Positions 7,548 to 14,179 of a stretch of DNA of 27,618 bases are shown piece by piece. Within the stretch, counting starts at the first letter, position 1, and each line of letters starts with the position of its first letter. The DNA comes from a virus, in the IMG/VR virus record IMGVR_UViG_3300036792_000285, positions 1 through 27,618 of that record; one strand, given 5' to 3'. Under the pieces are notes generated by a model that was not told where the DNA came from, searched no databases, and saw only the letters and a list, made by a program, of their open reading frames with translations. Both the position numbers and the translations under genes were made by a program.

Positions 7548-9055
7548 TAGCTAGGTCCGGCGAGGTTCTTGAGGTCCTCGAACGTCCACGACTTGCCGGG
7601 CTCCGGCTGAGCAGCGGGCGCGCTCGGCGGCGCCAGCTGGGCCGGGGGAACAGACGGCTGCGCCTCCATGGACGGGTTGCTGGTCGAGCCAGCCATGAAC
7701 TCGTTCAGCCCGTCCAGGCCCTGCGGCGGACCGCTAGAAGGGGGGCTCGCCGGTGTAGGGAACGGAACAGGCGCAGTCGCGGCAGACGGCGCAGAAACCG
7801 TAGGTGCGGCAGGCGGTGCAAGATCCGTCGGCATCGCACCGGTGCCGTTGGTAGGGGGGACGAACGTCGCCGGCGGGGCAGGCGGCGGCATCGGCTGCCC
7901 AGTAGCCGTCTCATACGCCGCCGTGACCGGGTTCTGGCCGAGCTGCGCGGCCTGCTGAGCCGCTGCCATGTAGTCACCCTGCGGCGGCGCGGGAGGGGCC
8001 GGGGGCGGCGGAGGCTGCGGCTGGAAGTTGCCCCCCAGCAGGCCCATGTCCACCCCAGCCGTCTGCGGCTGGAAGCCGCCTCCCTGGCTAGGCTGGCCGC
8101 CGTAGCCGCCTCCGCCGCCAGCTCCCTGCGGCGGTGCTCCGTTGCCGCCGTAGGCGATGTTGTTGCCGCTGCCCTGGCCGCCGTAGCCCTGGGCGTACTG
8201 GTTCTGCAGCTGGCCCATGCCCTGCTGCAGGGTCTCGGCGCCGAACCCCTGGGGCATGACCGGTCCGCCCTGGCCGCGGCTCTCGTACGCCCGCACAACG
8301 TCCCACCGCTGGATGACCCGGCTGATGTCGTCGGCCAGCCAGTCGGCCTTGACCTTTTTGCCGATCGCGGCGGTCAGGTCCTCCGGGGTCGCCCCGTTGG
8401 ACTGCAGGTACTCGATGGTGTACTTGCGGGTGGCCTCGTTGGACAGCCAGATGGCCGGGGCCATAGGCAGGAACTCGCCGTTGGAGTAGGGCTTCTGGAA
8501 GACCTGATCCTTGTCGCACTCCAGCAGCAGGTCCACCGCCCGGATGTCCTCGTACGGGCCGCCCATCGACCGGATGTCAATCAGCTTGTCCATGACCTTG
8601 CCGCCGAACACCCAGATCAGAGCCGACACCCCGAACGGGTTGGCGATGTCGTTCCACCCGCCGCCCGGCCGCAGTCCGTAGCGCAGCACGTTGGCGGCGT
8701 ACTTGGGGGTCGGGTTGCGGAAGATGTCGGGCCGGTCCCGGGCCATCTGGCACGCGTAGCAGTTCTTGTCGTCGACGTGGCGCTCCTGCAGCACATCGAA
8801 ATTGCCCTGGCAGAGCGGCCCGGACACAAACCGGGTGTCCACCACGAACTGATCCTGTCCCTCGCGGTTCTGGATCTTCTTGTACGACGGGGCCATGTTG
8901 ACGATGTTGGGCGCTTCCAGCCGGTGGACGTACTCCACGACCGGCTTGCTGGCTACGAAGATGCGTGCCTTTTCCAGAGCCTGCAGCTTGAGCCGGGGGA
9001 ACCGGCTCTGTCCGCGGTCGCTCCGGTAGTCTCCGGTGATGTCTGCCTGAGGCAT
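7547..9055 (-). CDS. Candidate single-stranded DNA-binding protein with zinc site and long disordered tail
   Basis: 502 residues, ATG start preceded by AAAGTGGGG. Residues 1-255 form an ordered domain with aromatic and basic residues and a possible zinc site C82-x10-H93-x5-C99-x2-C102. Residues 258-480 are low-complexity, rich in Gly, Gln, Pro and Ala (for example QPQPPPPPAPPAPPQG). The extreme C-terminus (KSWTFEDLKNLAGPS) returns to a defined, partly acidic tip. A nucleic-acid-binding core with zinc, flexible linker and short tip is the layout of phage SSBs such as T4 gp32, and the gene lies between polymerase and recA. I see no decisive family signature; another DNA-binding or scaffold protein remains possible. 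Confidence 0.55.
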   Translation of the reverse strand: MPQADITGDYRSDRGQSRFPRLKLQALEKARIFVASKPVVEYVHRLEAPNIVNMAPSYKKIQNREGQDQFVVDTRFVSGPLCQGNFDVLQERHVDDKNCYACQMARDRPDIFRNPTPKYAANVLRYGLRPGGGWNDIANPFGVSALIWVFGGKVMDKLIDIRSMGGPYEDIRAVDLLLECDKDQVFQKPYSNGEFLPMAPAIWLSNEATRKYTIEYLQSNGATPEDLTAAIGKKVKADWLADDISRVIQRWDVVRAYESRGQGGPVMPQGFGAETLQQGMGQLQNQYAQGYGGQGSGNNIAYGGNGAPPQGAGGGGGYGGQPSQGGGFQPQTAGVDMGLLGGNFQPQPPPPPAPPAPPQGDYMAAAQQAAQLGQNPVTAAYETATGQPMPPPAPPATFVPPTNGTGAMPTDLAPPAAPTVSAPSAATAPVPFPTPASPPSSGPPQGLDGLNEFMAGSTSNPSMEAQPSVPPAQLAPPSAPAAQPEPGKSWTFEDLKNLAGPS

Positions 9056-9155
9056 GACTACCCCACTTTTCAGGTGCTGTTGTGTCTGCGCGGTTTGTGT
9101 GTGCCGAAGGTCCTTGGACCATCCACGGTGATAGTACCGCGTGGGTCAGACATTT
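9056..9155 (-). promoter_or_regulatory. 100-base leader of the SSB-like gene
   Basis: A non-coding gap, long for this region. On the minus strand it carries TACTAT (9131-9136) as a possible -10, without a convincing -35 at 16-18 bases, an inverted repeat GGTCC-AA-GGACC (9109-9120), and AAAGTGGGG before the ATG. A 9-base direct repeat (TGTCTGACC) lies at 9144-9152 and again at 9161-9169. A promoter or regulatory leader for a highly expressed protein is plausible but not proven. Confidence 0.4.
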
Positions 9156-9323
9156 CTACCGGTCAGACAGGAACTGCACCCGCTGGCGCTCGGGGTCGAA
9201 CTGGACGTGGGTCACCGGCTGCCGCATGTCCATGTCAAAGGTGTCGTACAGCTCCGTCCCCACGTCGCCGAACTCGTCGTAGACGTCGCGCAGCTCAGCA
9301 ATGATCTCGCTGATTCTTTTCAT
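9156..9323 (-). CDS. Small acidic protein, function unknown
   Basis: 55 residues, ATG at 9321-9323, TAG at 9156-9158. It begins MKRISEIIAELRDVYDEFGD, a predicted amphipathic helix, followed by VTHVQFDPERQRVQFLSD, which reads as a beta hairpin. Codon usage matches the neighbours. The ribosome-binding site is weak. No family is recognised. Confidence 0.7.
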   Translation of the reverse strand: MKRISEIIAELRDVYDEFGDVGTELYDTFDMDMRQPVTHVQFDPERQRVQFLSDR

Positions 9324-9342
9324 GCCGGTTTAATCGTGCCCC

Positions 9343-9585
9343 TCAGTCGCCCTGCGCCGATATCGCCCCGCCCGCGTGCGGCCCGCCGCGCCTCTCGTCT
9401 TTCAGGTTAGCCCAGTAGTGCTTGGAGTGGATGACCTTTACCAGGTGGCCGGTGGCATCGGCTAGCGGCCCGTCCGGCATCTGGTAGCCGAACACCCTGA
9501 CCTCGCCGCCGACCATCCGGTACTCCACCCGCTTGCGCTCCTCCTCGCCGCGGCGGATGTCCCGCTTGCACTGGGCGCACTTCAC
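9343..9585 (-). CDS. Small zinc-ribbon protein
   Basis: 80 residues from a GTG that overlaps the previous stop (GTGA), the commonest junction in this window. It begins VKCAQCKRDIRRGEEERKR, a CxxC next to a basic patch, and continues with YRMVGGEVRVFGYQMPDG and LVKVIHSKHYWANLKDE; the two histidines could complete a zinc site. The same frame is open further upstream, but the junction favours starting here. Confidence 0.7.
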   Translation of the reverse strand: MKCAQCKRDIRRGEEERKRVEYRMVGGEVRVFGYQMPDGPLADATGHLVKVIHSKHYWANLKDERRGGPHAGGAISAQGD

Positions 9586-9948
9586 CGGCGCACCAGCCGC
9601 AGGTCCCCGTCGTACACGCTCCAGAGGTACGGAGAGAACCGGACCATCACGTACTGCTTCATATAGATGACCCGCCCCTCGTCTCCAGGCCGCACCACGG
9701 CGCAGGACCGGCCGGACTTGACCACCCGCCGCGGCGTCACGATGTCGCCCGGCCGGAACGTCTTGTAATTCTCCCGGTCGACCATCGCGCTTCTTCCTGT
9801 GCTCTCTCGCGTAAAGGGAGTCGTCGTCCGGGTCGTGCAGCTCCGGGTTATGGCGGCAGCACGGGTTCTCCGAGGTGCACCAGGCCGCCGCCTCGAAGCA
9901 CGAGCAGTGGTCGTCCGGCACCAGGCAGCCGTCCAGGAACACCGTCAT
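9343..9948 (-). CDS. Open frame spanning a Cys-rich N-terminus, an out-of-frame gene and a zinc-ribbon gene
   Basis: An ATG at 9946-9948, overlapping the upstream TGA (TGATG), opens a frame with no stop until 9343 (201 residues). The first 53 residues look genuine: a Cys-rich MTVFLDGCLVPDDHCSCFE, further cysteines at 24, 30 and 31, then an acidic/basic stretch. The middle (about residues 54-121) is read across the convincing gene at 9582-9785 in another frame and has a shadow-like Arg/Gly-rich composition. The last 80 residues are the gene starting at 9585. Either the first gene lost its stop and truly overlaps the nested gene, or an indel changed the frame. Treat the N-terminal part as real and the full-length product as doubtful. 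Confidence 0.4.
   Translation of the reverse strand: MTVFLDGCLVPDDHCSCFEAAAWCTSENPCCRHNPELHDPDDDSLYAREHRKKRDGRPGELQDVPAGRHRDAAAGGQVRPVLRRGAAWRRGAGHLYEAVRDGPVLSVPLERVRRGPAAGAPVKCAQCKRDIRRGEEERKRVEYRMVGGEVRVFGYQMPDGPLADATGHLVKVIHSKHYWANLKDERRGGPHAGGAISAQGD
9582..9785 (-). CDS. Small beta-rich protein, function unknown
   Basis: 67 residues; ATG at 9783-9785 with AGGAAGAAG upstream. The sequence (RPGDIVTPRRVVKSGRSC, GDEGRVIYMKQYVMVRFSP, WSVYDGDLRLVRR) resembles a small KOW/SH3-like beta barrel. Codon third positions in this frame are strongly G/C, which shows that it, and not the overlapping longer frame, is the coding one here. Confidence 0.75.
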   Translation of the reverse strand: MVDRENYKTFRPGDIVTPRRVVKSGRSCAVVRPGDEGRVIYMKQYVMVRFSPYLWSVYDGDLRLVRR

Positions 9949-10454
9949 CAGCGGTCCAGCGTCGTCTCGAAGGCGTACGCCCGCAGGATGTTGTGCAGGT
10001 CCTCCCGGGTGCCGTTGACCGCCCGGTAGCGCAGCCACATCTCGTCCAGCAGCTCGCCTGCCAGCAGCAGAGACCGCTGCGACTGCTTGTGCATCCGCAG
10101 CTCGGCGAACACCTTGAGGTCGAACTTGGCGTACCGCTCCCGGGCGCCCTCGTAGTCCTCGGCGGTCTGCCGGGTGCGCGCCGCTTCCTGCGCCCACATG
10201 AGGCTGTAAGCCTCCTCGGCGTCGGCCGCGGCCCGGGCCATAGCTCCCTTGAAGGAGATGGCGAACGCCACGTACTCCTCCAGCTGGTCCTGGGAAGCCC
10301 GCACGCTGACCAGCGCCTCCCGGTACGCAGTCGGCTGGTTGACCTGCTGGGCATGCGCGTACTCAGCCTTAACCGCATCCCGCAGCTGGCTGGCGTGCAG
10401 CTTGACCTGGGCTACCTGCTGGTCCATGGTCTGCTGAGCGGCAGGCTCGGTCAC
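9948..10454 (-). CDS. Helical protein, function unknown
   Basis: 168 residues, GTG start overlapping the upstream stop (GTGA). Almost the whole sequence is predicted helical and rich in Ala, Gln, Glu and Arg: QVAQVKLHASQLRDAVKAEY, a second segment around SFKGAMARAAADAEEAYSLM and a third around VFAELRMHKQSQRSLLLAGE. No Cys, no membrane segment and no catalytic motif are visible. It could be a coiled-coil adaptor. The pair with the preceding gene follows the polymerase. Confidence 0.75.
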   Translation of the reverse strand: MTEPAAQQTMDQQVAQVKLHASQLRDAVKAEYAHAQQVNQPTAYREALVSVRASQDQLEEYVAFAISFKGAMARAAADAEEAYSLMWAQEAARTRQTAEDYEGARERYAKFDLKVFAELRMHKQSQRSLLLAGELLDEMWLRYRAVNGTREDLHNILRAYAFETTLDR

Positions 10455-10792
10455 CGCGGCGCCTCCGGAAGGATCACCTTGCGCGTCTCGTCCAGGGTCA
10501 GCCCGGTCGCCGTGGACATGGCAGTGGCGAACGATTCCCGGTTGGCCCGCAGCTGCTCTTTGACCGCGGCCACGTCCCGGCCGAACTTGGGCGCCTGCAC
10601 CAGCACGAACCGCTCGGCCTCCAGGGTCAGCAGCATCATCGCCAGCCAGGTGGGCACCGGCTCTTTGATGATGTCCGGGTCCCCGAACAGCTGTCCGTAC
10701 TCGTGCCGGAGCCGCTGCAGGTCGGTCTCGTCTAGGGTGATGTCCCACTTTTCCTTGGCGTAGTCAGTAGATATGCCCTGCCGTACTTCCAT
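10451..10792 (-). CDS. Unknown protein downstream of the polymerase
   Basis: 113 residues, ATG start just after a GGTGGGG site. It contains WDITLDETDLQRLRHEYGQL near the start, a hydrophobic helix (VPTWLAMMLLTLEAERFVLV) and a charged C-terminal half (VAAVKEQLRANRESFATAM). The hydrophobic stretch contains Glu and Arg and is not a clear membrane segment. No family is recognised. It opens after a 14-base gap, one of the few breaks in overlap in this part. Confidence 0.75.
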   Translation of the reverse strand: MEVRQGISTDYAKEKWDITLDETDLQRLRHEYGQLFGDPDIIKEPVPTWLAMMLLTLEAERFVLVQAPKFGRDVAAVKEQLRANRESFATAMSTATGLTLDETRKVILPEAPR

Positions 10793-10794
10793 TT

Positions 10795-10801
10795 CCCCAC
10801 C
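10795..10801 (-). promoter_or_regulatory. GGTGGGG ribosome-binding site
   Basis: The minus strand reads TTAGAGGTGGGGAAATG. The AGAGGTG core can pair with CACCU of the 16S 3' end and decides the ATG at 10792 as the start. Confidence 0.65.
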
Positions 10802-10806
10802 TCTAA

Positions 10807-13371
10807 CTAGAACGCCAGTCCCTCGGCCAGCGCAGCTGAATCTACCGACTCGGCGGTCCACAGCACCTGAGCGCCCCCCAGCACCAGCGAGATCCGCGCC
10901 GCGCCGTCGTCGGGGGACAGGGAGGTCCCGGTGCTGACCTGGATCGTCCCGTCCGGGGTTTCCATGTCCAATGTGTTGGGGCCGGGGAACTCGCGCAGCA
11001 GGGCCAGGAACCGGCCTACCGCGTCCCGGTCGGGCATCTCCGCGATGCGGACTACCACCCGGCCTGTGTGAGGATCACGATGCTGGCCCACGTCGAGGCC
11101 GCCATCGCCGGCACCACCAGCATTCCCACCCACCCGGTCAGGTGATCCTGCCAGCGCGGCGGCTGCCCTTCCGATGCTAGTCGGCCCGGCCAGGACAGCA
11201 GGCGTGCCAGTCTCGTCTTCATCGTCTTCGTCGTCCTCCTCGGTGCCGATGTCGATGACCGCGCCCACGCCCAGGATCTGGTTGGCCTCGTCTAGCTTCA
11301 GCTCAGTCGGGCTGCCCCACCGCTTCCACAGGTGCCAGTCCGGCTTCATCACCGGCCAGTGCTCGGTCCACGGGGTCTTGGCGGTGATCGCCGGGTACAG
11401 CACGTCGATGACCGACTGCGGGTTGACGTCCTCCCGAACGTAGAACTCGAGCGCGTCGTGGATGTTCATCACCATCCGCACCCGGTCCTTGAGTCCGGCC
11501 TGCCCCAGTGCCTTGTCACAGCGGATCATGATCAGCTTCATCATGTCGGCCAAGGCTCCCTGTATCGGGGCGTTGCCCGCGGTGCGCTCGCCCCCGGCGT
11601 AGATCCACGACTTGTCCGACTCGTACGCCCAGATGGGATGGCGCCGCCCTAGCCTGCTCTGCGTGTAGCCGGTCACCTTGGACTCGGCGACTGTCTTGCG
11701 GGTCCACGCGGCGATGGCCGGGTAGGCGGCGAAGTAGTTGTCCCACGCCTCCTGCGCTTCGTCGACCGAACAGGCCAGCCGGTCGGCCAGGCCCTGCACG
11801 GTCAGCTGGTAGCCCAGGGCGAAGTTCATCGTCTTGCCGAACGACCGGAACCCGCCGGAGTCCGGCGACCACTGCTTGCCGAACAGGTCGCCGCCCGCGT
11901 CCACCTCTTCCACGCTGATGCCCAGCAGCCGCGAGGCGGTCAGCCGGTGCAGGTCCTCGCCGCGGGCGAACGCCTCCAGCATGGCGGTCTCGCCTGCCTC
12001 GGCGGCGATGATCCGCAGCTCGCCCTGGCTGATGTCGAACCCTACTCCGATCCACCCGGACGGCACGATGACCGCATCGCGGAAGTTGAAGTCGAACGTG
12101 TGCCCGTCGACCTCGTAATGGTATTTCTTGGGCAGGTTCTGGTAGTTGAAGTCGGCCGAGCTGAACCGGCCGGTCACGGTGCCGTGCGGCATCAGGTGGC
12201 AGTGCGCCCGGCCGTCCGGGCACCAGCCGAAGTCGCGCCGCCAGTTCTCCAGGTAGGTGCCGAGCAGCTTGGCCATGCCGCGGTAGTCCTGCAGCCGCCG
12301 CACGAACGGGTCGCTGCTGTTGCCCTTGAGGGCGACGGCGTTGGTCGACAGCTGCTTGCCGGACCCGTCCGGCTTGCCCTTGGTCCGCTGCCGGGTGGTC
12401 ATGCCCAGGCCCTGGGGCGGCGGCTCGTACAGCACCTCACGGATCTGCGGGTGGCTGTTGGGGTTGAACGGCTTGCCCTTGAACATAGGCGCCCGGCCGA
12501 GCCGCTCGGTCAGGTGGTTGAGCATCCCGGCCTGCATCTTGATCTGGAAGGCCCGGGCCCGGATCTTGGCCTCGTCGATGTAGTCCCAGTCGAACTCCAG
12601 GCCCTCGTCTTCCATGGCCCAGATCACCGGCCAGTTGTTCATCTCCAGCCAGTAGATGAAATTGTCCTTGACCTGCGGGTACAGCGTGTCGTGCAGCCGC
12701 CAGGTCTGGATGGCGTCGTCGCACGCGTAATCGTAGACACGCGGGTCGGACGGGTCGAGCGGGTTGAAGCGCAGCGTGTTGCGCTTGTTCTGCGCCATTT
12801 TCTTAGCCTGGCCGCCGAAGATGACCTCGTTCACCAGGTCAAGCAGTTCCAAATCGTAGCTGTGCCCCAGGATCTCCTTACACAGGACCTTCAGTTTCAG
12901 CTGCTTCCACCGGGCGAGTGCGTGCGCTTCCATCATCACGTCGGACCGCAGCGGGAAGTAGCCCTTGCTGGCCCGCACCTCGGGGCCGAACTCGCGGTGG
13001 TCGTACAGCAGCCGGTGCATCCACCGGGACAGCCAGCGCTCCTCAGCGTCGGCGTTGTGAACGACGATCCGCCCGGTCCGGCACATCCGCCACAGCGCCG
13101 CGGCGGACGCCTCCGCCTCCACGTTGTAGCGCGTCTCGTCGTGGCCTACCGGTACGTACCGCGCCCACCCGGCCGCGCAGGTGAAGCTGTACCCGGCGAT
13201 CAGGTTCTCTTCCGCATGCAGGGACGGGCTGGCGTTCTTGTACCCGCGGGGCTCGCCCTCGTACCCGGTCTCGCAGTCGAGGGCGATCGGCTGCCCGGAC
13301 TCAATCGCCTGCCCAGTGACCTGCTCCAGCTCGCCTACCGAGCCGATGAACCCGGTATTAGCCGTGGTCAT
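10807..13371 (-). CDS. Family A DNA polymerase with 3'-5' exonuclease and extra C-terminal domain
   Basis: 854 residues. N-terminal DEDD exonuclease: LDCETG (D32, E34), VVHNADAEERWL (N106, D108), YDYACDDAIQTW (Y215, D218/D219). Polymerase: TVTGRFSSADFNYQNLP (398-414), motif A DISQGELRI (D446), motif B R509...K513...F517...Y521, and motif C NIHDALEF (H638, D639). Motif A lacks the usual Tyr and Ile, and motif C has Ala where family A normally has Glu (HDE). The polymerase core ends near residue 690. An acidic linker (EEDDEDDEDE) follows, then a separate domain at about 768-840 (VVVRIAEMP, FLALLREFPGPNTLDMETP, ISLVLGGAQVLW) that resembles the C-terminal domain of bacterial DnaE. The ATG overlaps the zinc-ribbon gene upstream by 14 bases. 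Clamp-loader-like genes lie about 1-3 kb upstream. Confidence 0.92.
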   Translation of the reverse strand: MTTANTGFIGSVGELEQVTGQAIESGQPIALDCETGYEGEPRGYKNASPSLHAEENLIAGYSFTCAAGWARYVPVGHDETRYNVEAEASAAALWRMCRTGRIVVHNADAEERWLSRWMHRLLYDHREFGPEVRASKGYFPLRSDVMMEAHALARWKQLKLKVLCKEILGHSYDLELLDLVNEVIFGGQAKKMAQNKRNTLRFNPLDPSDPRVYDYACDDAIQTWRLHDTLYPQVKDNFIYWLEMNNWPVIWAMEDEGLEFDWDYIDEAKIRARAFQIKMQAGMLNHLTERLGRAPMFKGKPFNPNSHPQIREVLYEPPPQGLGMTTRQRTKGKPDGSGKQLSTNAVALKGNSSDPFVRRLQDYRGMAKLLGTYLENWRRDFGWCPDGRAHCHLMPHGTVTGRFSSADFNYQNLPKKYHYEVDGHTFDFNFRDAVIVPSGWIGVGFDISQGELRIIAAEAGETAMLEAFARGEDLHRLTASRLLGISVEEVDAGGDLFGKQWSPDSGGFRSFGKTMNFALGYQLTVQGLADRLACSVDEAQEAWDNYFAAYPAIAAWTRKTVAESKVTGYTQSRLGRRHPIWAYESDKSWIYAGGERTAGNAPIQGALADMMKLIMIRCDKALGQAGLKDRVRMVMNIHDALEFYVREDVNPQSVIDVLYPAITAKTPWTEHWPVMKPDWHLWKRWGSPTELKLDEANQILGVGAVIDIGTEEDDEDDEDETGTPAVLAGPTSIGRAAAALAGSPDRVGGNAGGAGDGGLDVGQHRDPHTGRVVVRIAEMPDRDAVGRFLALLREFPGPNTLDMETPDGTIQVSTGTSLSPDDGAARISLVLGGAQVLWTAESVDSAALAEGLAF

Positions 13372-13522
13372 GGGAGAACCAGTCCGTTTCCTTATGTCCT
13401 GAGCACCGACCGCAGGTCATGTTCCGGGCGTACGTCTCCCGACCACACCACATGCAGTAGACCTTGACCGGGTGCGGCAACTGCTCCATCTCTGGGCCGC
13501 GCCAGTCCAGCCAGTCGCTCAT
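13358..13522 (-). CDS. Small double-CxxC zinc-ribbon protein
   Basis: 54 residues, ATG overlapping the previous stop (ATGA), TAA at 13358-13360. It has two knuckles, YCMWCGRE (C23, C26) and TCGRCSGH (C37, C40), spaced as in a classic zinc ribbon, and a His-containing C-terminus. It immediately precedes and overlaps the DNA polymerase gene. It may be a DNA-binding accessory protein; nothing more specific can be said. Confidence 0.7.
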   Translation of the reverse strand: MSDWLDWRGPEMEQLPHPVKVYCMWCGRETYARNMTCGRCSGHKETDWFSHDHG

Positions 13523-13677
13523 GCTGCCAGGTCCAGGGCGATCAGGTAGGACAGCAGCGTGCGGGTCGCATGAACATCATCCGGCGGGTTGTCCAGGCAC
13601 CACTGCTTGGCCTCGCTGTCCGGCAGTTCGCCCAGCACCTCGCTGAACTTAACTAGGACGTCCTCCGTCGTTATCAT
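13519..13677 (-). CDS. Small protein, function unknown
   Basis: 52 residues, ATG at 13675-13677 inside the end of the upstream gene (29-base overlap), TGA at 13519-13521. The sequence begins MITTEDVLVKFSEVLGELPD and ends TLLSYLIALDLAA; it is acidic and probably helical. It fills the space between two other small genes and shares ATGA coupling with the following zinc ribbon, which supports it. Confidence 0.6.
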   Translation of the reverse strand: MITTEDVLVKFSEVLGELPDSEAKQWCLDNPPDDVHATRTLLSYLIALDLAA

Positions 13678-13840
13678 CCGTCTCGCCGCCTATTTCCTTC
13701 TTTAGTTCTAGCAGCTGGTCGTCCGACAGCCTTTTCATCGCTGCAGCCGCGAGCCGCTCAGCAAGCGCAGCCCGCTTTTCGGCCTTGCTGGCACGCAGTT
13801 CACCGCGCAGCGCGCGAACCATCCACCGCTGCAGGATCAC
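13649..13840 (-). CDS. Small charged helical protein
   Basis: 63 residues, GTG start overlapping the upstream stop (GTGA). It is highly charged, with basic helices (RALRGELRASKAEKRAALAE) followed by MKRLSDDQLLELKKEIGG and an acidic tail (GETDDNDGGRPS). No family is recognised; it could be a nucleic-acid or protein-binding accessory factor. Confidence 0.7.
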   Translation of the reverse strand: MILQRWMVRALRGELRASKAEKRAALAERLAAAAMKRLSDDQLLELKKEIGGETDDNDGGRPS

Positions 13841-14166
13841 TTGGTCAGCACGCTCTGTCGCCGCTGGAACTCCTTGTCTTCCGCACTGCCCTCGGCGGCC
13901 ACTGTTCCGCCAATTGCAGCTGCATAGCTCTCCGCACCCTCCGGGGTGGTGAACTCGCCCTTCATAACCGGCAAGTGGACCTCCAGCATCCACGGCCACC
14001 GGCCGGGCTCGGTTTCGCTCCACGGGACAATCCTCCAGCTGAGCTGGTCGTCTGCCCCGGACATCTTGGCATCGCATTCCAGGTGCCCCGAATCTCCGTC
14101 CGCATCGCTGACATGCGCTACCGTCCATTCTTCCCGGTAGACACGCCAGAACCCCGTGTCGTTCAT
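13837..14166 (-). CDS. Unknown protein, mixed alpha/beta
   Basis: 109 residues from ATG 14166; a TTG two codons further upstream is a less likely start. Segments such as FWRVYREEWTVAHVSD, SWRIVPWSETEPGRWPWMLE and FTTPEGAESYAAAIGG suggest a small beta-rich domain plus one helix. It follows the clamp-loader delta-like gene after 13 bases with only a weak GGTAGG upstream. Confidence 0.7.
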   Translation of the reverse strand: MNDTGFWRVYREEWTVAHVSDADGDSGHLECDAKMSGADDQLSWRIVPWSETEPGRWPWMLEVHLPVMKGEFTTPEGAESYAAAIGGTVAAEGSAEDKEFQRRQSVLTK

Positions 14167-14179
14167 AGGCAACTGATAC

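Noticed and set aside
7740-8200. Repetitive sequence coding the Gly/Gln/Pro-rich part of the SSB-like gene
   Set aside because: It is protein low complexity with irregular units, not a CRISPR array or an exact DNA tandem repeat.
7349-9304. Long open frames on the plus strand (for example 7349-9304, 11947-13467, 5787-7016)
   Set aside because: They lie antisense to well-recognised genes (SSB-like, polymerase, RecA), have Arg/Ala/Val/His-rich shadow composition and no domain motifs; high GC content removes stop codons in these frames.
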